Shown in pieces: positions 1 to 5,184 of a DNA stretch of 5,184 bases. Below the pieces are notes generated by a model. The model searched no databases. It saw nothing but the letters and a program-made list of their open reading frames with translations, and was not told the DNA's origin. The stretch spans positions 1-5,184 of the forward strand of contig CAKUHJ010000124.1 in the NCBI GenBank assembly GCA_934655935.1. Direction: 5' to 3'. A program made the position numbers and the translations under genes. Position 1 is the stretch's first letter; every line of letters begins with the position of its first letter. The stretch is from an uncultured Oscillospiraceae bacterium. Its GTDB lineage: Bacteria > Bacillota > Clostridia > Oscillospirales > Oscillospiraceae.

Positions 1-10
1 GGCCATAGCA

Positions 11-51
11 GAAATACAAAACCGCCGCTGTTCCCAATGGAACAGCGGCGG
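11..51 (-). terminator. Rho-independent terminator of the leftward operon
   Basis: Positions 22-34 and 39-51 form a perfect, GC-rich 13-bp stem closing on a 4-nt CAAT loop (35-38). Read on the minus strand, the stem is followed at once by TTTTGTATTTC (21-11), the expected U-rich tail. Read on the plus strand it is followed by GTCAGCGTG, with no T run, so the signal is directional. It lies about 180 nt beyond the stop of the last leftward gene, with no other convincing gene between, so it most likely ends the regulator-corrinoid protein-RACo-DUF2284 transcript. Confidence 0.75.
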
Positions 52-95
52 GTCAGCGTGCCGAAAAAGTCTTTTCGCCCCGCTGCCTGTCCAGG

Positions 96-120
96 TTTTC
101 AAACTTGAAAAGTTTGAAAA
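96..120. repeat. Perfect AT-rich inverted repeat, 11-bp arms
   Basis: TTTTCAAACTT (96-106) and AAGTTTGAAAA (110-120) are exact reverse complements separated by GAA. The element is AT-rich in an otherwise GC-rich window and lies in the non-coding stretch after the leftward operon. It could be a transcription-factor operator, or a hairpin in the 3' untranslated RNA. It lacks the GC-rich stem and following T run of a normal terminator on either strand. No function is assigned. Confidence 0.6.
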
Positions 121-137
121 TCTGTTTGATTGAACGC

Positions 138-160
138 GAAGGGGGCTTTTTGCCCCCTTC
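138..160. repeat. GC-rich hairpin with a 5-nt homopolymer loop
   Basis: GAAGGGGGC (138-146) pairs perfectly with GCCCCCTTC (152-160) across a TTTTT loop (147-151; AAAAA on the minus strand). The 9-bp stem is strong, but no T tract follows on either strand, so it is not a textbook terminator. Lying between the DUF2284 stop and the terminator at 51-11, it would form part of a structured 3' untranslated region of the leftward transcript. It could also stall or protect RNA ends. Confidence 0.55.
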
Positions 161-171
161 ACTCTTCCCCC

Positions 172-192
172 GCTGCTCTGTCGCAGAGCTGC
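172..192. repeat. Short imperfect hairpin after the DUF2284 gene
   Basis: GCTCTG (175-180) pairs with CAGAGC (184-189) over a TCG loop. After one T-T mismatch, two more pairs (172-173 with 191-192) extend the stem. It is the hairpin closest to the end of the leftward coding region and is followed by no clear T tract. It is weakly supported by itself and is listed because it joins a series of inverted repeats in 22-192. Confidence 0.35.
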
Positions 193-231
193 ATATCATA
201 GTTTTTCGACAGTCTCGTTTCCCGTTTTTAT

Positions 232-774
232 TCATTCTTTTTTCTCATGCGAAAACAGCACGCAGGCCGTATAGCTCAGGTGATTGGCGCCGTAATAGTA
301 CGGCACGCCGCACTGCGTGCATACCTCGCTGACCAGAAGCCCGTAGGCCTCCATGGACGAGACCGCCTGCTCCGGGACGCGGCAGGGCTCCGGATAGGCG
401 CAGCGCTTACAGATTCTGCAGCCGCCGGTTCCCAGGCACAGCGCATCCGGAAAGGCCTCGCGCACCTGCGCGCAGAAGGCATGGAAATAAGAAAGGTGCC
501 GTTTTTCCAGCTCCATCATGCCCTCATAGTCAAACGAATCCTCCAGCGTGCCCGTCGTCTGCACCAGAAGCCCGCGCGGATAGCCCTGCAGGCGCCGGGC
601 GCATTCGTCCAGCGTCCCGCATTCCGGCGGGCACGTCCAGTTTTTTCCGTATGCGTGGCAGCGGTCCGCCGCGCACATATCGCGCACGTCCTGCCGCGCG
701 CACAGCTGCGCCGGGTTGAGCGGCGCAGCCGCCGTAAAGCCAAGCGCCAGCGCCTTCTGCGTCCATTCCTCCAT
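232..774 (-). CDS. DUF2284 cysteine-rich, predicted metal-binding protein
   Basis: A 180-residue soluble protein with no signal peptide or membrane segment. I place it in the DUF2284 family of predicted metal-binding proteins from the GKNWTCPPEC segment (residues 43-52), the CRICKRC segment with further cysteines (119-131) and the Tyr-rich end (YYYGANHLSY, 159-168). It has 15 cysteines. C119-X2-C122-X2-C125-X5-C131 resembles an iron-sulfur ligand set, and a CXXC pair sits at 152/155. The start at 774 is preferred over an in-frame ATG at 792 because GGGGAGG (790-784) lies 9 nt upstream of it and inside the longer version. The gene begins 1 bp after the RACo stop, so the two are probably translationally coupled. 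The family's biochemical role is not established to my knowledge. A redox or metal-handling role supporting corrinoid activation is inferred from its neighbours. Confidence 0.85.
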   Translation of the reverse strand: MEEWTQKALALGFTAAAPLNPAQLCARQDVRDMCAADRCHAYGKNWTCPPECGTLDECARRLQGYPRGLLVQTTGTLEDSFDYEGMMELEKRHLSYFHAFCAQVREAFPDALCLGTGGCRICKRCAYPEPCRVPEQAVSSMEAYGLLVSEVCTQCGVPYYYGANHLSYTACVLFSHEKKE

Positions 775-790
775 GCTATTCGTCCTCCCC
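775..790 (-). promoter_or_regulatory. Shine-Dalgarno deciding the DUF2284 start
   Basis: On the minus strand GGGGAGG (790-784) stands 9 nt before the ATG at 774-772 and overlaps the last codons and TAG stop of RACo. The alternative in-frame ATG at 792-790 would place this purine tract inside the coding region, with no comparable site ahead of it, so the 774 start is chosen. The arrangement suggests reinitiation or coupling with RACo translation. Confidence 0.7.
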
Positions 791-2281
791 AAAGCTCATG
801 CAGTCCACATAGCAGTCCTGGAACTCCGGCATGCTTGCCAGCTCCAGAAACTCCGTCTGCTCCGCAAGCGCCGTCGTGCGTTCAAACTCCGCGCGGCTGA
901 GCGCGCACAGCTGCGCGCCCGCGCCCGCAGCGTTTCCGATCGGGTGGATTTTTTCCTCCAGCTCCGGCGGCAGCAGCCCCACGCCGCAGGCGGACGAGGG
1001 CCGCAGGAAGTTTCCGAACGCTCCGGCCAGCAGCACGCGCTGCACCGCCTGCGCCCGGAGCCCCAGCTTCTTCATCAGCAGCTCGATTCCCGCGCGGATG
1101 GCCGCCTTGGCAAGCTGCAGCTCGCGCACATCCTTCTGCGTCAGAAATACGCCGTCCTGCAGCCGTACGGCCGGCAGCCCGTCCACCGTGCCCCAGCGCC
1201 AGGCCTCGCCCGCGCCGGCGTCCATGCGCCCGGTCCCGTCGATCATGCCGCACCGCAGCATCGCCCAAACCGCGTCCAGAAGCCCGGAGCCGCAGAGCCC
1301 CTTTGCTTCTCCGCCGCCGATGACGGAGCAGGCGAGCTTCCCGTTTTCCAGGTCCACATGGTCGATCGCGCCCGGCGCGCCGCGCATGCCAAAGCGGATT
1401 TTCGCGCCCTCAAACGCAGGCCCCGCCGCCGTGGAGCAGGCGATGCGCCGCGTGCCGTCCGTCATGACCATTTCACCGTTCGTGCCGACGTCCAGCAGCA
1501 GCGTCGCCTGCCTCAGCCGGTCGAAGGCCGCCGCAGACATGCACCCTACCGTATCCGCGCCGACAAAGCCCGCAATGTTCGGCAGAATCCGCACGCTTCC
1601 GTCTTCCCGGATCGGCAGCAGCCCCGCCGCGGGAAGCTCCCGCCGCGCAAGCTCCTTCGGCATGTAGGGCGGAAGCGTCAGGGGTCTGGGGTCGATGCCG
1701 AGCAGCAGGTGATGCATCGCGGTATTGCCGACGATGCAGGCGCGCGCAATCTGCCCGGCGTCTATGCCCGCCTGCGCCGCGGCCTGCAGCGTCAGCCCGC
1801 GCAGGCATTTTAAAATTGCCTGCCGCAGCGCATCCGTCCCCGGATGCTCCAGCACGTACTGGATGCGGCTGATGACGTCGCCGCCGAAGGCCGTCTGCGG
1901 GTTGAGCGCGCTCACGGTCTGCAGCACCGCGCCGGTGTGCCCGTCCAGAAGATAGGCCGCGACCGTCGTCGTGCCGACGTCCACCGCTAGGGCATAGTCC
2001 GCGTCGCCGTCCGGCCGGACCTGCGCGTGCGCACCGCGCGTCAGAACCTCGGTATGCTCCTTTTCCGGCAGGCGCACCGTCATATCGTGCGTGACGAGCG
2101 TCTGGCACGCCAGCACGCTTACGCCGTCCGCCTCGCAGCGGCACTTGCCGCAGGTTCCCTTTCCGCCGCACGGCGCGTCCGTCTGGACCTGCGCGGCCAG
2201 AAGCGCCTGCTGCAGCGTCTGCCCCTCCTGCGCCGGGATGATGCGTCCCTCCGGCAGCAGCGTCAACGAAAACTGCTTCAT
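776..2281 (-). CDS. RACo-type reductive activator of corrinoid proteins (ferredoxin-ASKHA ATPase)
   Basis: A 501-residue cytoplasmic protein that should use ATP to reduce inactive Co(II) on a corrinoid protein to active Co(I). The N-terminal part is a [2Fe-2S] ferredoxin-like domain with C38-X5-C44-X2-C47 and C59 as probable ligands. The rest is the DUF4445/ASKHA ATPase domain: phosphate-1 loop DVGTTT (101-106), IVGNTAMHHLLLG (183-195), phosphate-2 loop LLLDVGTNGE (261-270), GLCGSGLLD (328-336) and the adenosine-side LLAGAFGNF (417-425). Characterised Carboxydothermus RACo is about 630 residues with a linker and middle domain. Here the ATPase core starts only about 40 residues after C59, so those parts appear to be absent. 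The start overlaps the corrinoid protein stop as ATGA and has AGAGGAGG (2296-2289) 7 nt upstream. It stops with TAG. RamQ of acetogens is a functional analogue. The family call is firm; which corrinoid protein it activates is inferred. Confidence 0.93.
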   Translation of the reverse strand: MKQFSLTLLPEGRIIPAQEGQTLQQALLAAQVQTDAPCGGKGTCGKCRCEADGVSVLACQTLVTHDMTVRLPEKEHTEVLTRGAHAQVRPDGDADYALAVDVGTTTVAAYLLDGHTGAVLQTVSALNPQTAFGGDVISRIQYVLEHPGTDALRQAILKCLRGLTLQAAAQAGIDAGQIARACIVGNTAMHHLLLGIDPRPLTLPPYMPKELARRELPAAGLLPIREDGSVRILPNIAGFVGADTVGCMSAAAFDRLRQATLLLDVGTNGEMVMTDGTRRIACSTAAGPAFEGAKIRFGMRGAPGAIDHVDLENGKLACSVIGGGEAKGLCGSGLLDAVWAMLRCGMIDGTGRMDAGAGEAWRWGTVDGLPAVRLQDGVFLTQKDVRELQLAKAAIRAGIELLMKKLGLRAQAVQRVLLAGAFGNFLRPSSACGVGLLPPELEEKIHPIGNAAGAGAQLCALSRAEFERTTALAEQTEFLELASMPEFQDCYVDCMSFGEDE

Positions 2282-2922
2282 CTGTTTGCCTCCTCTGCGA
2301 TGGCGCGGATTGCCTCCGCCGCGTCAAACGCATTTTCTGTATAAATATCTGCGCCGATCTTTTTCGCAAATTCGCCCGTGACCGGCGCGCCGCCGACCAG
2401 CACCGTCAGCCGCGACGCCGCGCGGCAGCGCTTAAGCGCCTTCACCGTCGCGCGCATGGCGTCGAGCGTGGTGGTCAGAAGCGCGGAAACGCCGACAAAG
2501 CGAATCTCCTCGTCCGCCTCCGCCGCCTGTACAAACTGCTCCGCGCTCACATCCACCCCCAGGTCGATCACCTGGAAGCCCGCGTTGGAAATCGCAATAT
2601 GCACCAGATTTTTTCCGATGTCGTGCAGGTCGTTCTTCACCGTACCCAGAAGCACCTTCTGTGCAAAGCACGGCGTATTCTCCGTGCGGCGGCTGAACGA
2701 CTGCTCCACGCGCTTGACCGCGCGCGCCGCGCGCAGCATCTCCGGCAGGAAGCATTCCTGCGCGGCAAACTTGCGCCCGACCTCCCGCATGCCGACCATG
2801 ATGCCGTCCTGCAGAATTTCGTTCATGGAAATTCCCTTGTCCAGAAGCGTCTGGATTTCGCCCTGCATCTCGTCCGCGCGCCCGTTTTCCACGAGCCCGG
2901 CAAGCGTTTCAAGCTCTTTCAT
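2278..2922 (-). CDS. Corrinoid (methyl-carrier) protein 1, B12-binding
   Basis: A 214-residue methyl-carrier of the MtbC/MttC/MtqC type, close to the usual length. Residues 1-88 form the helical cap domain, with a typical FLPEML segment at 58-63. Residues 89-214 form the Rossmann-like B12 domain. The signature D98-L-H100-D-I-G103 supplies the lower cobalt ligand His100, and the downstream S146-X-L148 and G177-G178 motifs that hold the nucleotide tail are present. The protein should carry methyl as methyl-Co(III) between a substrate methyltransferase and a tetrahydrofolate-dependent one. The start at 2922 is supported by AGGGAGGG about 9 nt upstream. The gene overlaps the regulator by 14 bp, and its TGA overlaps the RACo start. 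It is a clear paralogue of the corrinoid protein at 4811, but sits in the operon of the activator and regulator. Its substrate is unknown. Confidence 0.93.
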   Translation of the reverse strand: MKELETLAGLVENGRADEMQGEIQTLLDKGISMNEILQDGIMVGMREVGRKFAAQECFLPEMLRAARAVKRVEQSFSRRTENTPCFAQKVLLGTVKNDLHDIGKNLVHIAISNAGFQVIDLGVDVSAEQFVQAAEADEEIRFVGVSALLTTTLDAMRATVKALKRCRAASRLTVLVGGAPVTGEFAKKIGADIYTENAFDAAEAIRAIAEEANR

Positions 2923-3796
2923 ACGCCGCGCCCTCCCTTCCCTGCGGCTGCTGCAGCGCCTGCTGCAGCAGCTCGTCCAGGAGCGTATTGGAAAGCGCGC
3001 CCGCGTTCGAGGTCCGCTGGCGCACCGCGTAGGCCGTCCATTCCGGCGCGTCCTCCACCGGGCGGAAGGTCAGCGCGTCCGGCGCGTCTCCGGCCAGAAG
3101 CTCCGGCAGCAGCAGCGCGCACCGCCCCTGCGCGGCAAGGCTCAGGAGCCTTCCGTAATCAAAGCCCGTGAACACCGGCTTTTCCGCCTCCAAAGAAGCC
3201 GGGAGCAGAAGCTCCGTATGCGCGGCCAGCGGCGTCCCGGAAAGCTCCGCCATGCGAAGGCGCGGTCTGTCCGCCAGGGCAGAGTCCGCGCGCAGCAGCA
3301 CGCCCAGCCGGCAGCCAAGCAGCGCCGCGCAGGAAAACTGCGCCTCGTCCAGGCTCTGGGTCATCACCGCCGCGTCCAGCTTGCGCTCCAGAAGCAGGCT
3401 CCGGCACTGGCTCTGCGGATACTCCCCGTAGTCAATGTCCGCGTTTTTCTGCTGCGCGCAGAAATCACGCAGGCGCCGCTCAAAAAGCGGGAGCGTCCCG
3501 ATGGCGAAGCCCAGCCGGAGCCTCTTCCGGTAGCGCGAGCCGTAGGCCAGCATTTCCTGCCGGATGGCCTCAAATTCGGCCACGGTGCCCCGCACCCGGT
3601 CGTAAAACAGAACGCCCGCAGGGGTCAGGAACGCGCCGTTGGAATCGCGCATGAAAAGCTCCACCTGAAGCTCCTGCTCCAGCTGGGAGATGGCCTTGCT
3701 GATGGCCTGCCGCGTAATAAAGAGGGTGTTGGCGGCGTTGATAAAGCTGCGCTGATCGGCGACGGCAAGAAAGTACTTGAGCTGCCGGATTTCCAT
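2909..3796 (-). CDS. LysR-type transcriptional regulator
   Basis: A 295-residue protein of normal LysR length. The N-terminus (MEIRQLKYFLAVADQRSF) leads into the winged helix-turn-helix at about residues 16-45 (AANTLFITRQAISKAISQLE) and the wing around LTPAG (57-61). Residues from about 92 to 285 form the periplasmic-binding-protein-like effector domain, which should bind a small-molecule inducer. It is the first gene of the leftward operon and lies back-to-back with the methyltransferase operon, the classic LysR layout in which the protein represses itself and activates the divergent genes. AGGAAGGGGG (3815-3806) precedes the ATG by 9 nt. Its co-transcription with the corrinoid protein and RACo is unusual and links it to this pathway. 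The inducer is unknown; a methylated substrate is an inference. Confidence 0.93.
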   Translation of the reverse strand: MEIRQLKYFLAVADQRSFINAANTLFITRQAISKAISQLEQELQVELFMRDSNGAFLTPAGVLFYDRVRGTVAEFEAIRQEMLAYGSRYRKRLRLGFAIGTLPLFERRLRDFCAQQKNADIDYGEYPQSQCRSLLLERKLDAAVMTQSLDEAQFSCAALLGCRLGVLLRADSALADRPRLRMAELSGTPLAAHTELLLPASLEAEKPVFTGFDYGRLLSLAAQGRCALLLPELLAGDAPDALTFRPVEDAPEWTAYAVRQRTSNAGALSNTLLDELLQQALQQPQGREGAAYERA

Positions 3797-3828
3797 ACGG
3801 CCGCGCCCCCTTCCTGTGATTTTGCGCT

Positions 3829-3857
3829 ATTATACCACAGCGCCGCCCGCATTACAA
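3829..3857 (-). promoter_or_regulatory. Sigma-70-type promoter of the leftward operon
   Basis: On the minus strand a perfect -10 TATAAT (3834-3829) is preceded by an extended -10 TGG (3837-3835). A 17-bp spacer separates it from TTGTAA (3857-3852), which matches 4 of 6 bases of the -35 consensus. The start of transcription would be near 3822, giving a leader of about 25 nt before the regulator's ATG at 3796. One arm of the 11-bp inverted repeat covers the start point, which is consistent with autorepression. Confidence 0.75.
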
Positions 3858-3864
3858 CCGATGA

Positions 3865-3878
3865 TTGCGGGGCTGCAA
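3865..3878. promoter_or_regulatory. Candidate LysR-type recognition site
   Basis: TTGC (3865-3868) and GCAA (3875-3878) form a short dyad that fits the T-N11-A pattern of LysR-type sites (T3865...A3877 and T3866...A3878). Its centre lies about 75 bp before the predicted rightward start point, near the usual place for an activating LysR site, and about 50 bp before the leftward start. The dyad has only four bases per arm, so chance is a real alternative. Confidence 0.4.
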
Positions 3879-3931
3879 CTTTTTGTTTCGCCGAGCGCAA
3901 AATCTATTTGCTTTTTTTGCGTCGAAGCTTG

Positions 3932-3940
3932 TGGTATATT
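3932..3940 (+). promoter_or_regulatory. Extended -10 promoter of the rightward operon
   Basis: TGG followed by TATATT (3935-3940) makes an extended -10 with one mismatch to consensus. No good -35 is found 16-18 bp upstream, where the sequence is a run of T. A weak -35 is what is expected of a promoter needing an activator, here presumably the divergent LysR protein. Transcription would start near 3947, leaving a leader of about 24 nt. TGTGGTATA (3930-3938) also occurs in inverted orientation at the leftward -10 (3839-3831). Confidence 0.6.
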
Positions 3941-3955
3941 GGAGCTACCAAAAAC

Positions 3956-3962
3956 GAGGGGG
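3956..3962 (+). promoter_or_regulatory. Shine-Dalgarno fixing the methyltransferase start
   Basis: GAGGGGG lies 8 nt before the ATG at 3971. The reading frame stays open far upstream, through the regulator and beyond on the opposite strand. This site, the promoter just before it and the family's usual N-terminus (MIIIGEKING) together fix the true start at 3971. Confidence 0.85.
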
Positions 3963-3970
3963 ATATCCTA

Positions 3971-4771
3971 ATGATTATCATCGGCGAAAAAATCAACGGC
4001 TCCATTCCGTCCGTCGCCAAGGCCATCGCAGACAAGGATGCGGACTGGATCCGGCATCTGGCAAAAATCCAGACCGAAGCCGGCGCTGACTTCATCGACG
4101 TCTGCGCCTCCGTCAAGGACGGCGAGGTGGAAACGCTGCACTGGCTGATCGACCTGGTCCAGGAGGTCACCGACACCCCGATCTGCATTGACAGCCCGAA
4201 TCCCGCGTCCTGCGTCGCGGCCATGGCCTTCTGCAAGAAGCCGGGCCTGATCAACTCCGTGTCCATGGAGGGCGACAAGGCGGACGTCATCTTCCCCGCC
4301 ATCGCGGACAGCACCTGGCAGTGCATCGCGCTTCTGTGCGCGAAGGGCATTCCCTCCTCTGCCGAGGAGCGGCTTGAGGTTTTCGATCAGCTGATGGAAA
4401 AGGCAAAGCAGTACGGCATCAAGCCCAACCGCCTGCACATCGATCCGCTGGTGGAGATGCTCTGCACCTCGGAGGACGGCATCAGCATGGTCATCGAGGT
4501 CATCAAGGCCGTCAAGGAAAAGCAGCCTGCCATCCACGTGACCGGCGCAGTCAGCAACATTTCCTTCAACCTGCCGGTTCGCCGGCTGCTCAACCAGGCC
4601 TTCCTGGTTCTGGCGATGAACGCCGGCATGGATTCCGGCGTCATGGACCCGACCAACCGCGACCTTCTCGGCATGGTCTATGCCACGGAAGCCATGCTTG
4701 GTCTGGACGATTACTGCATGGAATACATCAGCGCTTACCGCGAGGGCAAGTTCGGCCCCGTCAAGGCCTGA
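3971..4771 (+). CDS. Methyltetrahydrofolate:corrinoid methyltransferase (pterin-binding, AcsE/MtqA-like)
   Basis: A 266-residue cytoplasmic TIM-barrel protein of the pterin-binding (dihydropteroate synthase-like) family, about the length of AcsE, the acetogen methyltetrahydrofolate methyltransferase. It should move the methyl group between a corrinoid protein and tetrahydrofolate. By comparison with AcsE as I recall it, the pterin-pocket residues are kept: D74 in ICIDS, N95 in GLINS, D158 in HIDPL, and N196 in AVSNISFN, equivalent to the AcsE Asn199 that assists methyl transfer. A second typical stretch is LLNQAFLVLAMNAGMD (206-221). The fold is not that of MtbA/MtaA, so the acceptor is a folate and not coenzyme M, fitting a bacterium. 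The gene starts the rightward operon, ends in tandem TGATGA, and is 39 bp from the next corrinoid gene. Its codon use looks more biased to one codon per residue than that of the leftward genes, suggesting strong expression. Confidence 0.92.
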   Translation: MIIIGEKINGSIPSVAKAIADKDADWIRHLAKIQTEAGADFIDVCASVKDGEVETLHWLIDLVQEVTDTPICIDSPNPASCVAAMAFCKKPGLINSVSMEGDKADVIFPAIADSTWQCIALLCAKGIPSSAEERLEVFDQLMEKAKQYGIKPNRLHIDPLVEMLCTSEDGISMVIEVIKAVKEKQPAIHVTGAVSNISFNLPVRRLLNQAFLVLAMNAGMDSGVMDPTNRDLLGMVYATEAMLGLDDYCMEYISAYREGKFGPVKA

Positions 4772-4810
4772 TGATTCTATAGATAAGAGACATTACAGGG
4801 GGTTTTACAA

Positions 4811-5184
4811 ATGTCTAAAATTGAAGAACTGGCGCACAACGTAGAAATTGGCAAGGCCAAGCTTGTTCCCGGCATCGTTCAGGAATGCATCGACGAGGGC
4901 GACGCACCTCTGGACATTCTGAACAAGGGTATGATCGACGCGATGGCCGTCGTCGGTGAAAAGTTCAAGAACAACGAGATCTTTGTTCCCGAGATGCTCG
5001 TTGCCGCGAAGGCCATGAAGAAGGGCGTCGAGGCCCTGAAGCCGTACCTTGCAGACGGCAACACCGGCAAAATCGGCAAGATGGTCATGGGCACCGTTTA
5101 CGGCGACCTGCACGACATCGGCAAGAATCTCGTCATCATGATGATCGAGTCCACTGGCTATGAAGTCGTCGACCTGGGCATTGA
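4811..5184 (+). CDS. Corrinoid (methyl-carrier) protein 2, truncated by the window edge
   Basis: The first 124 residues of a second MtbC/MttC/MtqC-type corrinoid protein; the window stops inside its B12 domain, and a full protein would be about 210 residues. The helical cap (1-88) contains VGEKFKNNEIFVPEMLVAAKAMK (48-70). The B12 signature D99-L-H101-D-I-G104 provides the lower cobalt ligand His101, followed by GKNLVIMMIESTGYEVVDLGI. AGGGGG (4797-4802) stands 8 nt before the ATG. It directly follows the methyltetrahydrofolate methyltransferase in the same operon and is the most likely partner of that enzyme. It is paralogous to the protein at 2278-2922, nearly identical around the B12 motif but divergent in the cap and linker. 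A substrate methyltransferase gene may follow beyond the edge. Confidence 0.92.
   Translation, partial: MSKIEELAHNVEIGKAKLVPGIVQECIDEGDAPLDILNKGMIDAMAVVGEKFKNNEIFVPEMLVAAKAMKKGVEALKPYLADGNTGKIGKMVMGTVYGDLHDIGKNLVIMMIESTGYEVVDLGI

Larger units (their letters stand above)
3818..3904. repeat. Widely spaced 11-bp inverted repeat in the divergent control region
   Basis: GATTTTGCGCT (3818-3828) and AGCGCAAAATC (3894-3904) are exact reverse complements 65 bp apart. Each strand therefore carries the same AGCGCAAAATC reading outward. The left copy abuts the leftward -10 hexamer and covers its predicted start point. The right copy lies about 43-53 bp before the predicted rightward start point, upstream of its -10. 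This suits a repressor site on one promoter and an activator site on the other, bound by one protein, plausibly the adjacent LysR regulator. The repeat is seen directly; the binding is inferred. Confidence 0.6.

Noticed and set aside
53..235. A 60-codon leftward open frame whose ATG overlaps the DUF2284 stop as ATGA
   Set aside because: The overlap is suggestive, but the sequence ahead of it is only an A-rich tract without a proper Shine-Dalgarno. The product is basic, low in order and not recognisable, and the frame runs through three hairpins and the AT-rich palindrome. It is better read as 3' untranslated sequence.
530..778. Possible pyrrolysine readthrough of the RACo TAG stop, in view of the link of such loci to pyrrolysine
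   Set aside because: The frame does stay open for about 80 codons, but RACo is already complete at the TAG. The following sequence is an Ala/Gly/Arg-rich shadow of the DUF2284 gene, which has its own ribosome-binding site and start there.
247..1813. Plus-strand open frames of 217, 365 and 278 codons opposite DUF2284 and RACo
   Set aside because: They are Arg/Ala/Ser-rich shadows caused by GC-rich codons on the other strand. They have no recognisable domains and no supporting ribosome-binding sites.
340..3220. Recurring CCAGAAGC motif throughout the leftward genes
   Set aside because: On the coding strand it is GCTTCTGG, mostly from the favoured Leu-Leu codon pair CTT-CTG and similar codons. 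The copies have no regular spacing and are not a repeat element.
3932..3950. TGGTA-N9-TACCA dyad over the rightward start point as an operator
   Set aside because: The arms are only 5 bp and largely made of the extended -10 itself. It is too weak to list as a separate site without comparative data.
2378..3970. Long upstream extension of the methyltransferase frame on the plus strand (open for 797 codons)
   Set aside because: It is antisense to the regulator and corrinoid gene, which have clear family matches. The upstream part is Arg/Ala/Pro-rich shadow translation, and a promoter and Shine-Dalgarno sit directly before the ATG at 3971.
3797..3970. Cobalamin riboswitch ahead of the corrinoid genes
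   Set aside because: Neither leader has room for one (about 25 nt each from the predicted start points), and no B12-box-like sequence was seen.

Overview
The window is GC-rich DNA, most visibly at third codon positions. Its Shine-Dalgarno sites are strong and AGGAGG/AGGGGG-like, and its genes are tightly coupled. The content is the core of an anaerobic, corrinoid-dependent methyl-transfer system that feeds tetrahydrofolate. This suggests a strictly anaerobic bacterium, most likely a high-GC clostridial (Firmicutes) gut or acetogen-like organism. That placement rests on gene content and ribosome-binding sites only.

Layout: two operons diverge from a 174-bp control region (3797-3970). The leftward operon runs LysR-type regulator (3796-2909), corrinoid protein 1 (2922-2278), RACo-type reductive activator of corrinoid proteins (2281-776) and a cysteine-rich DUF2284 protein (774-232). 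The genes overlap or nearly touch: a 14-bp overlap, an ATGA overlap, then a 1-bp gap. A hairpin plus T-rich tract at 51-11 probably terminates the operon. The rightward operon runs methyltetrahydrofolate:corrinoid methyltransferase (3971-4771) and corrinoid protein 2 (4811 to beyond the right edge). The 1-231 stretch holds no convincing gene but several inverted repeats.

How it should work: a substrate-specific methyltransferase, often of the MttB superfamily, would demethylate a methylated compound and load the methyl group onto Co(I) of a corrinoid protein. The pterin-binding methyltransferase encoded here would move it to tetrahydrofolate. When cobalt is oxidised to Co(II), the RACo ATPase re-reduces it. 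The LysR protein presumably senses the substrate. No substrate methyltransferase gene lies in the window, so the substrate cannot be named. The most likely place for it is just beyond the right edge.

Points most worth a second look: the symmetrical control region, with an 11-bp sequence repeated inverted near both promoters; two paralogous corrinoid proteins split between divergent operons; a RACo about 130 residues shorter than the characterised protein; and a Cys-rich DUF2284 protein coupled to RACo, which is a candidate redox partner.
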